Shown here one piece after another: positions 1 through 5,661 of a stretch of 7,195 bases of DNA (position 1 is its first letter; each line of letters opens with the position of its first letter). Under the pieces are notes generated by a model. That model did no database searches. It was given only the letters and a program-made list of their open reading frames with translations, and was not told the origin of the DNA. A program made the position numbers and the translations under genes. The DNA comes from W11650 sp041844915 (lineage in GTDB: Bacteria; Bacillota; Clostridia; Lachnospirales; Vallitaleaceae). The stretch is from assembly GCA_041844915.1 (NCBI GenBank), contig JBGZBY010000075.1, forward strand, positions 1-7,195, in the 5' to 3' direction.

Positions 1-1019
1 TTTATTCCGGTCAATAGGCTTGTTCTTTGCGCTCTGACCGCAAAAATAGTCAGCACCAACCCCAGCAAAATAATGCTGTCAGAAAACAAATTGTGCCAAT
101 AGGTATTATAATTGGTTCCTGTTGCCTTTGAGAGCATGGTAAAAATCTTGGGAACCGTCGTCTGTACCAAGATCTGAAAGCCTACGCCATAAAGCGCACA
201 GGCCATATTGCCCCAGCCGCCGGCCAAAGCGATTCCGCCCAAAATACAGGCGCTGATGCTTTGCAGCCCATAAATTTCACCGGTAATCGGATTGCCCGTA
301 GTGTATGCCGCCGTATAGCAAAGCCCTGCCAGACCAGTAAAAAAGCCGGCCAGAATATACATCTTTACCTTAACGGCCGTTGTATTGATCCCAGTAGCAT
401 AGGCATTCCGCTCGTTTCCGCCCACCGCATACACCGATTTGATCAGCGGCGTTTTTTCCAAATAAAGCCATATTCCGTAAATAAACGCCAATAAAATCAT
501 ACTAAAGGGAAGCCCGAAAATCATACTGTCGAATACCTGATTGGCAATCATTGGCACCTTGCCGCCGGGCTTGGGTGCAATCAAAAGATTGATGCCCTTG
601 ACCACATAGATCATAGCAAAGCCCGCCAAAAGCGGCGGAATCCGCAGGCAGGATACGACGATGCCGTTGACGGCAGACAGCAGAACCGTCGCCAGTAAAG
701 CGATCAGCCACGCCAGCGGAGCCGGAATTCCCAAAAGCTCCGGAAGCATTGCCGCCAGCACATTGGCAAAGCTCATCTGCATTCCGATGGAAATATCAAT
801 AATTCCCATCAACATCAGCAGCGCCTGCCCCATGGTTACTAAAATCAGAGGACTGAAGCTTTTAAAGAGCGACATGAAGTTGCGATAGGTTTTGATACTC
901 CAAAAGGACTCTGGCGATTGCAAGAACTGCACCAAAAAATAAATCGCCAGCATCAAAGAAAACAAGAGGATACCGGAAAATTCCGGCGATTTTTTCCATT
1001 CATTAAGCATTTTTCTCAT
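1..1019 (-). CDS. CUT2-type sugar ABC transporter permease (RbsC-like), 3' end beyond window
   Basis: Membrane-spanning subunit of the sugar importer. I translated this frame by hand: it starts at ATG 1019-1017 and stays open through 339 codons to the window edge, so the C-terminus is missing. The protein is very hydrophobic, with likely membrane segments near residues 14-34, 56-76, 103-123, 128-147, 165-186, 219-241, 253-290 and 311-328. Two hallmarks of the BPD_transp_2/RbsC family are visible: GIIDISIG (72-79), matching the usual GIDLSVG, and VGGNERNAYATGI (199-211) followed by KVKMYILAGFFTGLAGL, the cytoplasmic ATPase-coupling region. LGGIALAGGWG (260-270) also fits. RbsC-like proteins are about 310-350 aa, so little is probably missing. 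The start overlaps the ATPase gene end by 17 bp, which suggests translational coupling. A second ATG at 1010 would shorten the overlap to 8 bp; the ribosome site does not decide between them. Substrate unknown. Confidence 0.93.
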   Translation of the reverse strand, partial: MRKMLNEWKKSPEFSGILLFSLMLAIYFLVQFLQSPESFWSIKTYRNFMSLFKSFSPLILVTMGQALLMLMGIIDISIGMQMSFANVLAAMLPELLGIPAPLAWLIALLATVLLSAVNGIVVSCLRIPPLLAGFAMIYVVKGINLLIAPKPGGKVPMIANQVFDSMIFGLPFSMILLAFIYGIWLYLEKTPLIKSVYAVGGNERNAYATGINTTAVKVKMYILAGFFTGLAGLCYTAAYTTGNPITGEIYGLQSISACILGGIALAGGWGNMACALYGVGFQILVQTTVPKIFTMLSKATGTNYNTYWHNLFSDSIILLGLVLTIFAVRAQRTSLLTGI

Positions 1020-2538
1020 TTTCCTGCTTTCCTTTCTCTGATTCTTCTCCGGAGATGCCCAGCATCGCTGCCACCAGCTTTTCCTCCAAGAGATCGCTTC
1101 CCTCCAGCAGAGCGCTGATTTTTCCCTCATAAAAAACATAGACGCGATCGGAAATCTCCAAAAGCTCCTCGTTGTCGCTGGAAACATAGATCACACTCAT
1201 TCCTTTTTTGACACAATCCCGCAAAATTCGGTGAATTTCTTGGCGTGAATTGATATCGACACCCTTAGTCGGGTCGTCCAGCAGCAAAAGCTGCGGCGAA
1301 AGGGCAATCCATCTGCCGACGACCAGCTTTTGCTGATTGCCGCCGGAAAGCGAATTGGCAGGATGCTCCATGCTGCCGGCAACAACTCCATAATCCTGCA
1401 TGGCCTGCGCGGCAAACTCCTTTATTTCTTTCGGCGGTAAATACGCAAACATCGTTTTTTTGGCTGTGCTTCCGGCAAAAAGATTTTCCGCCACACTGCG
1501 CAGGGGGAATACGCTTTCCCGATTGCGGTCGCCGGAAATAAAGCCAATTCCGTCGGCTACGGCGTCCGCTGTTGATTTGTAGCGAATTTCTCTGCCTTTA
1601 TATATCATTGTTCCACCGGTATATTTTTTATCCGCCAAAATTGCCCGAATAAACTCGGACTGCCCCTGTCCGTCCAAACCGCCAATCCCGACAATCTCTC
1701 CCCGATAGGCTTTAAAATCAACCGCTTTAAGCTTTGGCGGCATAGTAAGCGTGCGGATATCCAAAATCAGCTCCTTTTTTGCAGGCTCAAAAGCTTCTTC
1801 CTTTTTTCCGACATTTTTATCCGGATATTTTCCGGTCATATGAAAAACGATTTCATCCAGCTCCAGCTGATCAATACTGCCTTCTGCTACAGTTTCTCCG
1901 CTTTTGAGAATCGTGCAGCTGTCACAGATCCGAAAGATTTCGCTCATCCTGTGCGTCACGACAATGATTGACGTTCCCTCTGCTTTCAGCCTTTTCAGCG
2001 CCTCAAAAAGGATATCGACCTCATCAGAATGCAGTGAAGCCGTCGCTTCATCTAAAATCAAAAGCTTGGGCTTTAAGGCAAATGCCTTGGCGATTTCCAG
2101 CATACTCTGCGTTGACGGCATCAAAAGCTCCGTCATGGCATCCAAAGCTACCTCTATTTTCAAAAGCTTTAAATACTGCTCCGCTTCCCTTCTTGCTTTT
2201 TTTTCATCAATTCTGCCACTCTTGCCGCAGGGCGCCAAGGACAGCAAAATATTATCCACTACGCTCATTTTGGGAATCAGACTATAATCCTGATATGCTA
2301 CGGCAATCCCCAGCCTTCGCGCGTCCTCGGCGCTTTTGATCTGTACCGGCTTGCCGTCAATCAAAATCTCTCCGGAGGTAGGGGCGACCAGCCCGCTAAG
2401 CACCTTGACTAAGGTTGATTTGCCCGATCCATTGCTGCCCAGCAAAGCTCTAATTTCTCCTCTTTCGATTTTGAAATGAGCATTTTTCAGGGCCTGCACG
2501 GCGTCAAAGTTTTTGCTGATGTTTCGCATTTCTAACAA
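1003..2538 (-). CDS. Tandem-domain sugar ABC transporter ATP-binding protein (RbsA/MglA type)
   Basis: Energises sugar import together with the permease at the inner face of the membrane. At 511 aa it has the length of the RbsA/MglA/XylG family, which carries two nucleotide-binding domains in one chain. Domain 1 has Walker A GSNGSGKST (34-42), Q-loop Q83, a poor signature MPSTQ (140-144), Walker B LLILDE (159-164) and switch H196. Domain 2 has a degenerate Walker A GIGGLDGQGQ (284-293), a canonical signature LSGGNQQ (397-403), Walker B LLLLDDP with D422 where the catalytic Glu normally sits, and Ser in place of the switch His (VSSDNEE, 452-458). One composite ATP site therefore looks competent and the other looks dead. 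The start is TTG at 2538: it lies 8 nt after AAGGAGG and gives the family-typical MLEMRNISK start, whereas the ATG at 2529 is 17 nt away. The C-terminal tail (about 497-511) is Glu/Lys-rich. Confidence 0.95.
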   Translation of the reverse strand: MLEMRNISKNFDAVQALKNAHFKIERGEIRALLGSNGSGKSTLVKVLSGLVAPTSGEILIDGKPVQIKSAEDARRLGIAVAYQDYSLIPKMSVVDNILLSLAPCGKSGRIDEKKARREAEQYLKLLKIEVALDAMTELLMPSTQSMLEIAKAFALKPKLLILDEATASLHSDEVDILFEALKRLKAEGTSIIVVTHRMSEIFRICDSCTILKSGETVAEGSIDQLELDEIVFHMTGKYPDKNVGKKEEAFEPAKKELILDIRTLTMPPKLKAVDFKAYRGEIVGIGGLDGQGQSEFIRAILADKKYTGGTMIYKGREIRYKSTADAVADGIGFISGDRNRESVFPLRSVAENLFAGSTAKKTMFAYLPPKEIKEFAAQAMQDYGVVAGSMEHPANSLSGGNQQKLVVGRWIALSPQLLLLDDPTKGVDINSRQEIHRILRDCVKKGMSVIYVSSDNEELLEISDRVYVFYEGKISALLEGSDLLEEKLVAAMLGISGEESEKGKQENEKNA

Positions 2539-2546
2539 AGGATTTT

Positions 2547-2553
2547 CCTCCTT
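2547..2553 (-). promoter_or_regulatory. Ribosome binding site deciding a TTG start
   Basis: AAGGAGG on the minus strand lies 8 nt before TTG (2538-2536) and 17 nt before the first in-frame ATG (2529-2527). Only the TTG is at a normal distance, so it is the better start of the ATPase gene. Confidence 0.8.
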
Positions 2554-2573
2554 ACACCTGTTAAATAAAATCT

Positions 2574-2616
2574 TGAGATCCTCTGCCGCAAACAGCGCGG
2601 CCTTTTTCTGATCTCA
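2574..2616 (-). promoter_or_regulatory. Nested two-helix hairpin upstream of the ATPase ribosome site
   Basis: TGAGATC (2574-2580) pairs with GATCTCA (2610-2616), and inside it GCCGC (2585-2589) pairs with GCGGC (2597-2601) around a 7-nt loop. The two helices are separated by an internal loop of 4 and 8 nt. In the minus-strand transcript the structure ends about 20 nt before the AAGGAGG of the ATPase gene and is followed by AGATTTTATTT. It could be a weak terminator or a leader that affects translation. The pairing is seen directly; the function is inferred. Confidence 0.45.
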
Positions 2617-2736
2617 TTCTTATGGAAATACTTTCCTGATGCTTTCTTCTAATTTTTTTTGCAGCTTAGTCAAACTCTTGATTTTCTTCCCAGCAGCCAA
2701 CATATTGCTGGCTATAAAAAATTCCTTCCCAGCCTG

Positions 2737-2757
2737 CTGCTCCCGCTCTATCCGCCG
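2737..2757. repeat. Possible third, degenerate copy of the spacer repeat
   Basis: Aligned without gaps to the copy at 2780-2801, this 21-bp segment matches at about 14 of 21 positions. It keeps the GATA-A and AGC-G elements as read on the minus strand. The similarity is only suggestive. Confidence 0.25.
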
Positions 2758-2779
2758 AAAAGACACTGCCGGCCTATCA

Positions 2780-2801
2780 CCGCTTCTGTTTTATCTGGCG
2801 G
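2780..2801. repeat. Imperfect direct repeat, copy B
   Basis: This 22-bp unit matches copy A (2848-2869) at 18 of 22 positions. On the minus strand both begin CCGC and end CAGAAGCGG. Similarity continues with gaps on both sides: ACTGCC lies before each on the plus strand and GAAA follows each, giving a repeat of roughly 45 bp. Confidence 0.5.
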
Positions 2802-2842
2802 AAAAGCTTGCTATCTCATTGGCTTTCGCTTCCGTACTGCCT

Positions 2843-2875
2843 GCCCTCCGCTTCTGCTTTGTCCAGCGGAAAGGC
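2843..2875 (-). repeat. Imperfect direct repeat copy A, which also folds as a hairpin
   Basis: The 22-bp core at 2848-2869 repeats copy B (2780-2801). In the minus-strand transcript the segment can also fold: GCCTT and CCGCT pair with AGCGG and AGGGC, ten pairs including one G-U, with a single bulged U and a 12-nt loop. Copy B keeps only the CCGC/GCGG part of this helix. Confidence 0.45.
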
Positions 2876-2882
2876 CTGCCGG

Positions 2883-2939
2883 AAAAAACGATTTATACAT
2901 AAAATTTCTCCGACAGCTCGCCGGAGAAATTTTATGTAT
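2883..2939 (-). terminator. Perfect 18-bp inverted repeat after the lipoprotein gene; possible attenuating terminator
   Basis: The left arm at 2895-2912 and the right arm at 2922-2939 are exact reverse complements (18 of 18) around a 9-nt loop. It lies 28 bp past the lipoprotein stop codon. On the minus strand the stem is followed by AAATCG and then TTTTTT (2888-2883). The upper stem is GC-rich (CGGAG) and the base AT-rich. The U-run begins 6 nt after the stem, so this is not a textbook intrinsic terminator. A leaky terminator or a 3' mRNA-protecting hairpin would both raise receptor mRNA over downstream genes. Confidence 0.6.
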
Positions 2940-2967
2940 TTGGTAGTTCCCTAGTATTGTCAAGCTT

Positions 2968-4098
2968 TTATTTAAAATAAGCCGCCTTTGCTTCCTCTAC
3001 TGACAGGAAAGACGATACCGACGTCGAATCCGGCAGATCGGCAATGCTTTCCAGACGTTCCTTTTGATTGTCATAAGTCATGACCCATTGCGGAGTATAA
3101 TAAATCAGATTGTCCGCGCTCATCTTCGCTGGATCCAGCTCATTGCCCATACGAATATTCAAAGCAATTGCCAGCGCCGTTGCTCCGATTCCCGGAGGAT
3201 TCTCAACAACGATATACGGGAAGGCTTCATGAGCCTCATTCACCTTGGCAATACGGCGAATCCATGATACTTCCTCGGAGGAAGTAATGCATTTCGGATA
3301 CTCAATCTTGGATTCTTCAATCGCATCCATAATGCCGTTTGCGCCTTCCTGATTGATGATACCGTCAAACTCTAGACCAGAGGCAATGATTTCATTCATC
3401 AATTGTTTTGCTTCGACATCGCTCCAGTTGTGAGCAACCGTCTTAACAATCTCAATACCGGCTTCGGACAGCTTCTTCTGCCAGACCTCATTGCGAATCT
3501 CTGAAGCGGAATTGCCGTCGATTCCGTTGAACTGAACGATTTTTGCACCCTTGCCTAATTTTTCAATCACATAATCTGCTTGAATCTCTGCCCACGCCGC
3601 CTGATCAACCACCACATTTAAAATCTTATCCGAATCATAAATGCAGTCCGCATTGATATAGGTAATACCCGCGTCGGTTGCTTTTTGAATCAAAGCATCC
3701 AATCCCGAAGCGGCAATCGGATTGACGATGATGATATCATAGCCCTCGTTGATCGACTGCTCAATCTGCTGAGCCTCCAACGCCGGATCGTTATTGGCGA
3801 CAAAGCTATCAAATTGGCTGATCAAACCCATTTCCATAGCCTTTTGCGCTGCTGCCGCCATCTGCGTTTCATAGACCGCCCGATATGGGTTGCCTTCGAT
3901 AACCGCATTGTGCGATGCCACCTTAAAGCCCTTTTTCTCTGCCGGGGTTTCCGTCTTGGCTTCGGTCGCGGTATCAGTCTTGGTTTCCGTCGCGGTCGTT
4001 GTCTGCGTTGTTTCCTGCGTTGTCGTGCCGCTATTACAGCCGGCAAGCATACCCGCGACCAGCATGAGCGTTAAAAATAAACTCCACGCCTTCTTCAT
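2968..4098 (-). CDS. Sugar ABC transporter substrate-binding lipoprotein (Peripla_BP_4 type)
   Basis: Extracellular sugar receptor, lipid-anchored to the outer face of the membrane, delivering substrate to the permease. The 376-aa product has a signal peptide (MKK then a hydrophobic stretch, residues 5-16) ending in lipobox MLAGC with C21 as the lipidated residue. A low-complexity Thr/Glu/Lys linker (22-56) follows, then a periplasmic-binding-protein fold from about residue 57. Typical family stretches are NDPALEAQQIEQSINEGYD (103-121) with IIIVNPIAASGLDALI, ITYINAD (145-151), FNGIDGNSASEIR (190-202) and NPPGIGATALA (300-310). The start at ATG 4098 was chosen because it begins the signal peptide and lies 7 nt after AGGAGG; the frame is open upstream to 4200, but that extension would bury the signal peptide. 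The ligand is probably a monosaccharide, cyclitol or small glycoside. It cannot be named from the sequence. Confidence 0.94.
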   Translation of the reverse strand: MKKAWSLFLTLMLVAGMLAGCNSGTTTQETTQTTTATETKTDTATEAKTETPAEKKGFKVASHNAVIEGNPYRAVYETQMAAAAQKAMEMGLISQFDSFVANNDPALEAQQIEQSINEGYDIIIVNPIAASGLDALIQKATDAGITYINADCIYDSDKILNVVVDQAAWAEIQADYVIEKLGKGAKIVQFNGIDGNSASEIRNEVWQKKLSEAGIEIVKTVAHNWSDVEAKQLMNEIIASGLEFDGIINQEGANGIMDAIEESKIEYPKCITSSEEVSWIRRIAKVNEAHEAFPYIVVENPPGIGATALAIALNIRMGNELDPAKMSADNLIYYTPQWVMTYDNQKERLESIADLPDSTSVSSFLSVEEAKAAYFK

Positions 4099-4105
4099 AA
4101 AATAT

Positions 4106-4111
4106 CCTCCT
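4106..4111 (-). promoter_or_regulatory. Ribosome binding site of the lipoprotein gene
   Basis: AGGAGG on the minus strand is 7 nt before the ATG at 4098, at the start of the signal peptide. It rules against the longer open frame that begins at 4200. Confidence 0.8.
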
Positions 4112-4384
4112 CTTAAATTTTTGCTCCTTCCGAACACAGCTCCCGGATCTCCGCCAGCAAAAGCCGCTTCCGCGCCAAGCCAAGCGCTTCGATTTGCCAA
4201 AGGCCGCCTGTTCTGAAAGTGATTAATAATTTCCTCGATTTTATTTTTCGGCTAAGCCTCTCTTTTTAAAGCCGCGGTAAACTGCCCCGCCGCTTTGCCT
4301 GTAGCAACCAAAAAGCCGCCCGACAAGGAGATTCGCCTTCAATAAAACCGAAATAAACCCTTTTTTACTGCGCCTGACCACGCC

Positions 4385-4407
4385 CTTCCTGCGCTGCCGG
4401 CAGGAAG
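4385..4407 (-). other. Hairpin just after the TIM-barrel gene stop, no U-run
   Basis: CTTCCTGC (4385-4392) and GCAGGAAG (4400-4407) are exact reverse complements around a 7-nt loop, starting 8 bp past the TGA stop. On the minus strand no T-run follows: the next bases are GGCGTGG. It is therefore more likely an mRNA-stabilising or processing hairpin than an intrinsic terminator. Confidence 0.5.
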
Positions 4408-4415
4408 CAGACGGA

Positions 4416-5339
4416 TCAATGGCCTGCCATAAATTGCCGCATAAAGCGATAGCTTTGCTCAATCCCGCCCTTGACATCCTCCACGGACGCCTCATAGGCC
4501 TTATCCTCCACTTCAATGCAGGCGTAGCCCGTATAGCGGATATCGTTCAGCGCCGAGCACAGTGCCGCAAAGTCAACGCCGCCTAGGCCCGGAAGCTTCG
4601 GCGAATGCCACAGCGCCGGATAAGAAAAAATACCATATTCGTCCAACTTGTCCTGATAAATTTTTATATCCTTAAAATGAACATGAAAAAGCTTGTCCTT
4701 AAACTCATATACCGGTTTGATATAATCCGCCTGAATCAAATACGGATGCGACGGATCGTAATTCAGTCCAAAATAATCGCTGGGGATTCGGCGGAACATC
4801 TCCCGCCAAATATGAGGCGTGCTTGCCAGATTGTTCCCGCCCGGCCATTCATCCTTGGTATAAAGCATCGGACAGTTTTCAATGGCAATCCTGACCTTCT
4901 TTTCCTCGGCATAGCGAATCAGCGGCGTCCATGCTGCCTCAAATAAATCCAGATTTTCCTCAACCGTCTTGTTCTTGTTTTTGCCAATAAAGGTTGTTAC
5001 CATGAAAATTCCCATCTGCGCAGAGGCGTCAATCAGACGGTACAAATGCTTGACCGCCAGTTCTGCCGCTTCCGGCTCCGGATCAAGCGGATTGGGATAA
5101 TAGCCGAGGCTGCTGATCTCAACTCCCTTTGCCTTGGCATAATCCAAATAATATTTCATTTTTTCTTCCGTCAGCTCGTCCAGATCAATATGGGTAATGC
5201 CGGCATAACGTCTGGCAGCCTTTCCTCTCGGCCAGCAGCAGACCTCCACGCATCGAAAACCGACCTCCGCCGCATAATCAAAAACCTCTTCAAAGGTAAA
5301 ATCCGGCAAAATCGCCGATACCAAGCCCAATTTCATCAT
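4416..5339 (-). CDS. Sugar phosphate isomerase/epimerase-like TIM-barrel enzyme (AP_endonuc_2 superfamily)
   Basis: Probably a cytoplasmic metal-dependent enzyme acting on a sugar or keto-sugar; the superfamily (Pfam AP_endonuc_2) includes isomerases, epimerases, inosose dehydratases and 3-keto-sugar eliminases. The protein is 307 aa, within the usual 260-310. The expected metal ligands are present: E154 in RIAIENCP, D195 in LNYDPSH, H219/H221 in FHVHFKD, and E276/E278 in CIEVED. D195 and H198 keep the D-x-x-H spacing of tagatose-epimerase-like enzymes. The first strand, LGLVSAILPD, and FRCVEVCCW (28-36) also fit the family. The start is ATG 5339, 7 nt after AAGGAG; ATG 5336 is a close alternative, and the open frame extends to 5405 without support. 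It lies between the dehydrogenase and the transporter, which suggests it acts on the dehydrogenase product. Exact reaction unknown. Confidence 0.9.
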   Translation of the reverse strand: MMKLGLVSAILPDFTFEEVFDYAAEVGFRCVEVCCWPRGKAARRYAGITHIDLDELTEEKMKYYLDYAKAKGVEISSLGYYPNPLDPEPEAAELAVKHLYRLIDASAQMGIFMVTTFIGKNKNKTVEENLDLFEAAWTPLIRYAEEKKVRIAIENCPMLYTKDEWPGGNNLASTPHIWREMFRRIPSDYFGLNYDPSHPYLIQADYIKPVYEFKDKLFHVHFKDIKIYQDKLDEYGIFSYPALWHSPKLPGLGGVDFAALCSALNDIRYTGYACIEVEDKAYEASVEDVKGGIEQSYRFMRQFMAGH

Positions 5340-5346
5340 AGTTCCT

Positions 5347-5352
5347 CTCCTT
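5347..5352 (-). promoter_or_regulatory. Ribosome binding site of the TIM-barrel gene
   Basis: AAGGAG on the minus strand is 7 nt before ATG 5339 and 10 nt before the adjacent ATG 5336. It favours the first of the two methionines and argues against a start at 5405. Confidence 0.7.
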
Positions 5353-5423
5353 TTTGGTCTGCTTTTTTCATGGATTCCTTCCGGCATTTTCTGATTCGGA
5401 GGCAAGCTGCGTCCTCTCCCTAG

Positions 5424-5455
5424 AAAAAACGCGTGCCTTTAAGCTGCCGAGCTTA
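5424..5455 (-). terminator. Short hairpin plus T-run; weak terminator or attenuator candidate
   Basis: TAAGCT (5440-5445) and AGCTTA (5450-5455) form a 6-bp stem with a 4-nt loop. On the minus strand it is followed after 10 nt by TTTTTT (5429-5424). The stem is short and the T-run distant, so termination would be inefficient. It sits between the candidate promoter and the TIM-barrel start. Confidence 0.25.
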
Positions 5456-5503
5456 TGCCAAGCCAGAAAGAACCGTCCTCCTGTGCTTCCTTAAGCCAAC
5501 TCC

Positions 5504-5532
5504 ATTTTAAAGCTTTTTTAAGGGAAATGCAA
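5504..5532 (-). promoter_or_regulatory. Candidate internal sigma-A-type promoter
   Basis: On the minus strand TTGCAT (5532-5527) and TAAAAT (5509-5504) are separated by exactly 17 bp. The -10 matches the consensus at 5 of 6 positions and the -35 at 3 of 6. Transcription would start near 5497 and leave a leader of roughly 155 nt before the TIM-barrel gene. Promoter calls by eye in AT-rich spacer DNA are uncertain. Confidence 0.4.
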
Positions 5533-5661
5533 TAGCTCCGCTTACTTTTTCTTTTGCTCTGTCCGCGCGGCTTTAGCGAATTTGGCCTAAGACGCGGCTT
5601 TTTTTCGCCATCCCCGCCTCCGCCTTTTTGTCCATCGCCTAAAATCTCAATAAAACTGCCT

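Larger units (their letters stand above)
2539..2967. other. 429-bp gene-free spacer between lipoprotein and ATPase genes
   Basis: No convincing gene is present on either strand. The short open frames on the plus strand are Leu/Cys/Pro-rich, overlap one another in different frames and match no family I recognise. The spacer instead holds an 18-bp inverted repeat beside the lipoprotein stop, imperfect direct repeats in the middle and a nested hairpin before the ATPase ribosome site. A spacer here fits the common pattern in which the solute receptor is made in excess of the membrane components, but it is longer than is usual for such operons. Confidence 0.7.
4099..4415. other. 317-bp gene-free spacer between TIM-barrel and lipoprotein genes
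   Basis: I find no credible gene. A minus-strand open frame crossing 4241-4516 overlaps the end of the TIM-barrel gene in another frame and is rich in Arg and Lys without family features. The spacer contains a GC-rich hairpin directly after the TIM-barrel stop and an 8-bp palindrome AAGCGCTT at 4182-4189. No convincing -35/-10 pair was found for the lipoprotein gene. Confidence 0.6.
5340..5661. other. 322-bp gene-free spacer between oxidoreductase and TIM-barrel genes
   Basis: One minus-strand open frame (5439-5705) crosses this spacer. It begins inside the oxidoreductase gene in a different frame, is rich in Lys, Arg and Gly, and has no recognisable domain, so I do not call it a gene. The spacer does contain a promoter-like pair at 5504-5532 and a short hairpin with a downstream T-run at 5424-5455. 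Confidence 0.6.

Noticed and set aside
2639..2946. Overlapping plus-strand open frames in the lipoprotein-ATPase spacer
   Set aside because: Two frames compete for the same bases, neither has a convincing ribosome site, and the composition (Leu, Cys, Pro, Ser) looks like translated non-coding repeat DNA.
2937..2963. Exact TTGACA on the minus strand (2963-2958) just after the lipoprotein stop as a -35 element
   Set aside because: No good -10 element follows at 16-19 bp; the best candidates match at three of six positions and fall at the edge of the 18-bp inverted repeat.
3910..4040. Repetitive Thr/Glu/Lys codons in the lipoprotein as a tandem repeat
   Set aside because: It encodes the ordinary low-complexity linker between the lipidated Cys and the binding domain, and no exact DNA repeat unit is present.
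3685..4074. Plus-strand open frames within the lipoprotein gene
   Set aside because: They are antisense shadows of a clearly coding frame and have no family features.
4182..4189. AAGCGCTT palindrome as a catabolite-response (cre) site
   Set aside because: Only the core fits. In either orientation about three of the ten fixed positions of the cre consensus mismatch, and no clear promoter lies beside it.
4099..4200. Upstream extension of the lipoprotein to a start at 4200
   Set aside because: It would place 34 residues before a classical lipoprotein signal peptide and ignores the AGGAGG 7 nt before ATG 4098.
4241..4516. 91-codon minus-strand open frame overlapping the TIM-barrel gene end
   Set aside because: About one third is out-of-frame TIM-barrel coding sequence, and the rest is a basic sequence without recognisable features.
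5340..5405. Upstream extension of the TIM-barrel protein to a start at 5405
   Set aside because: The 22 extra residues are basic and not typical of the fold, and AAGGAG sits exactly 7 nt before ATG 5339.
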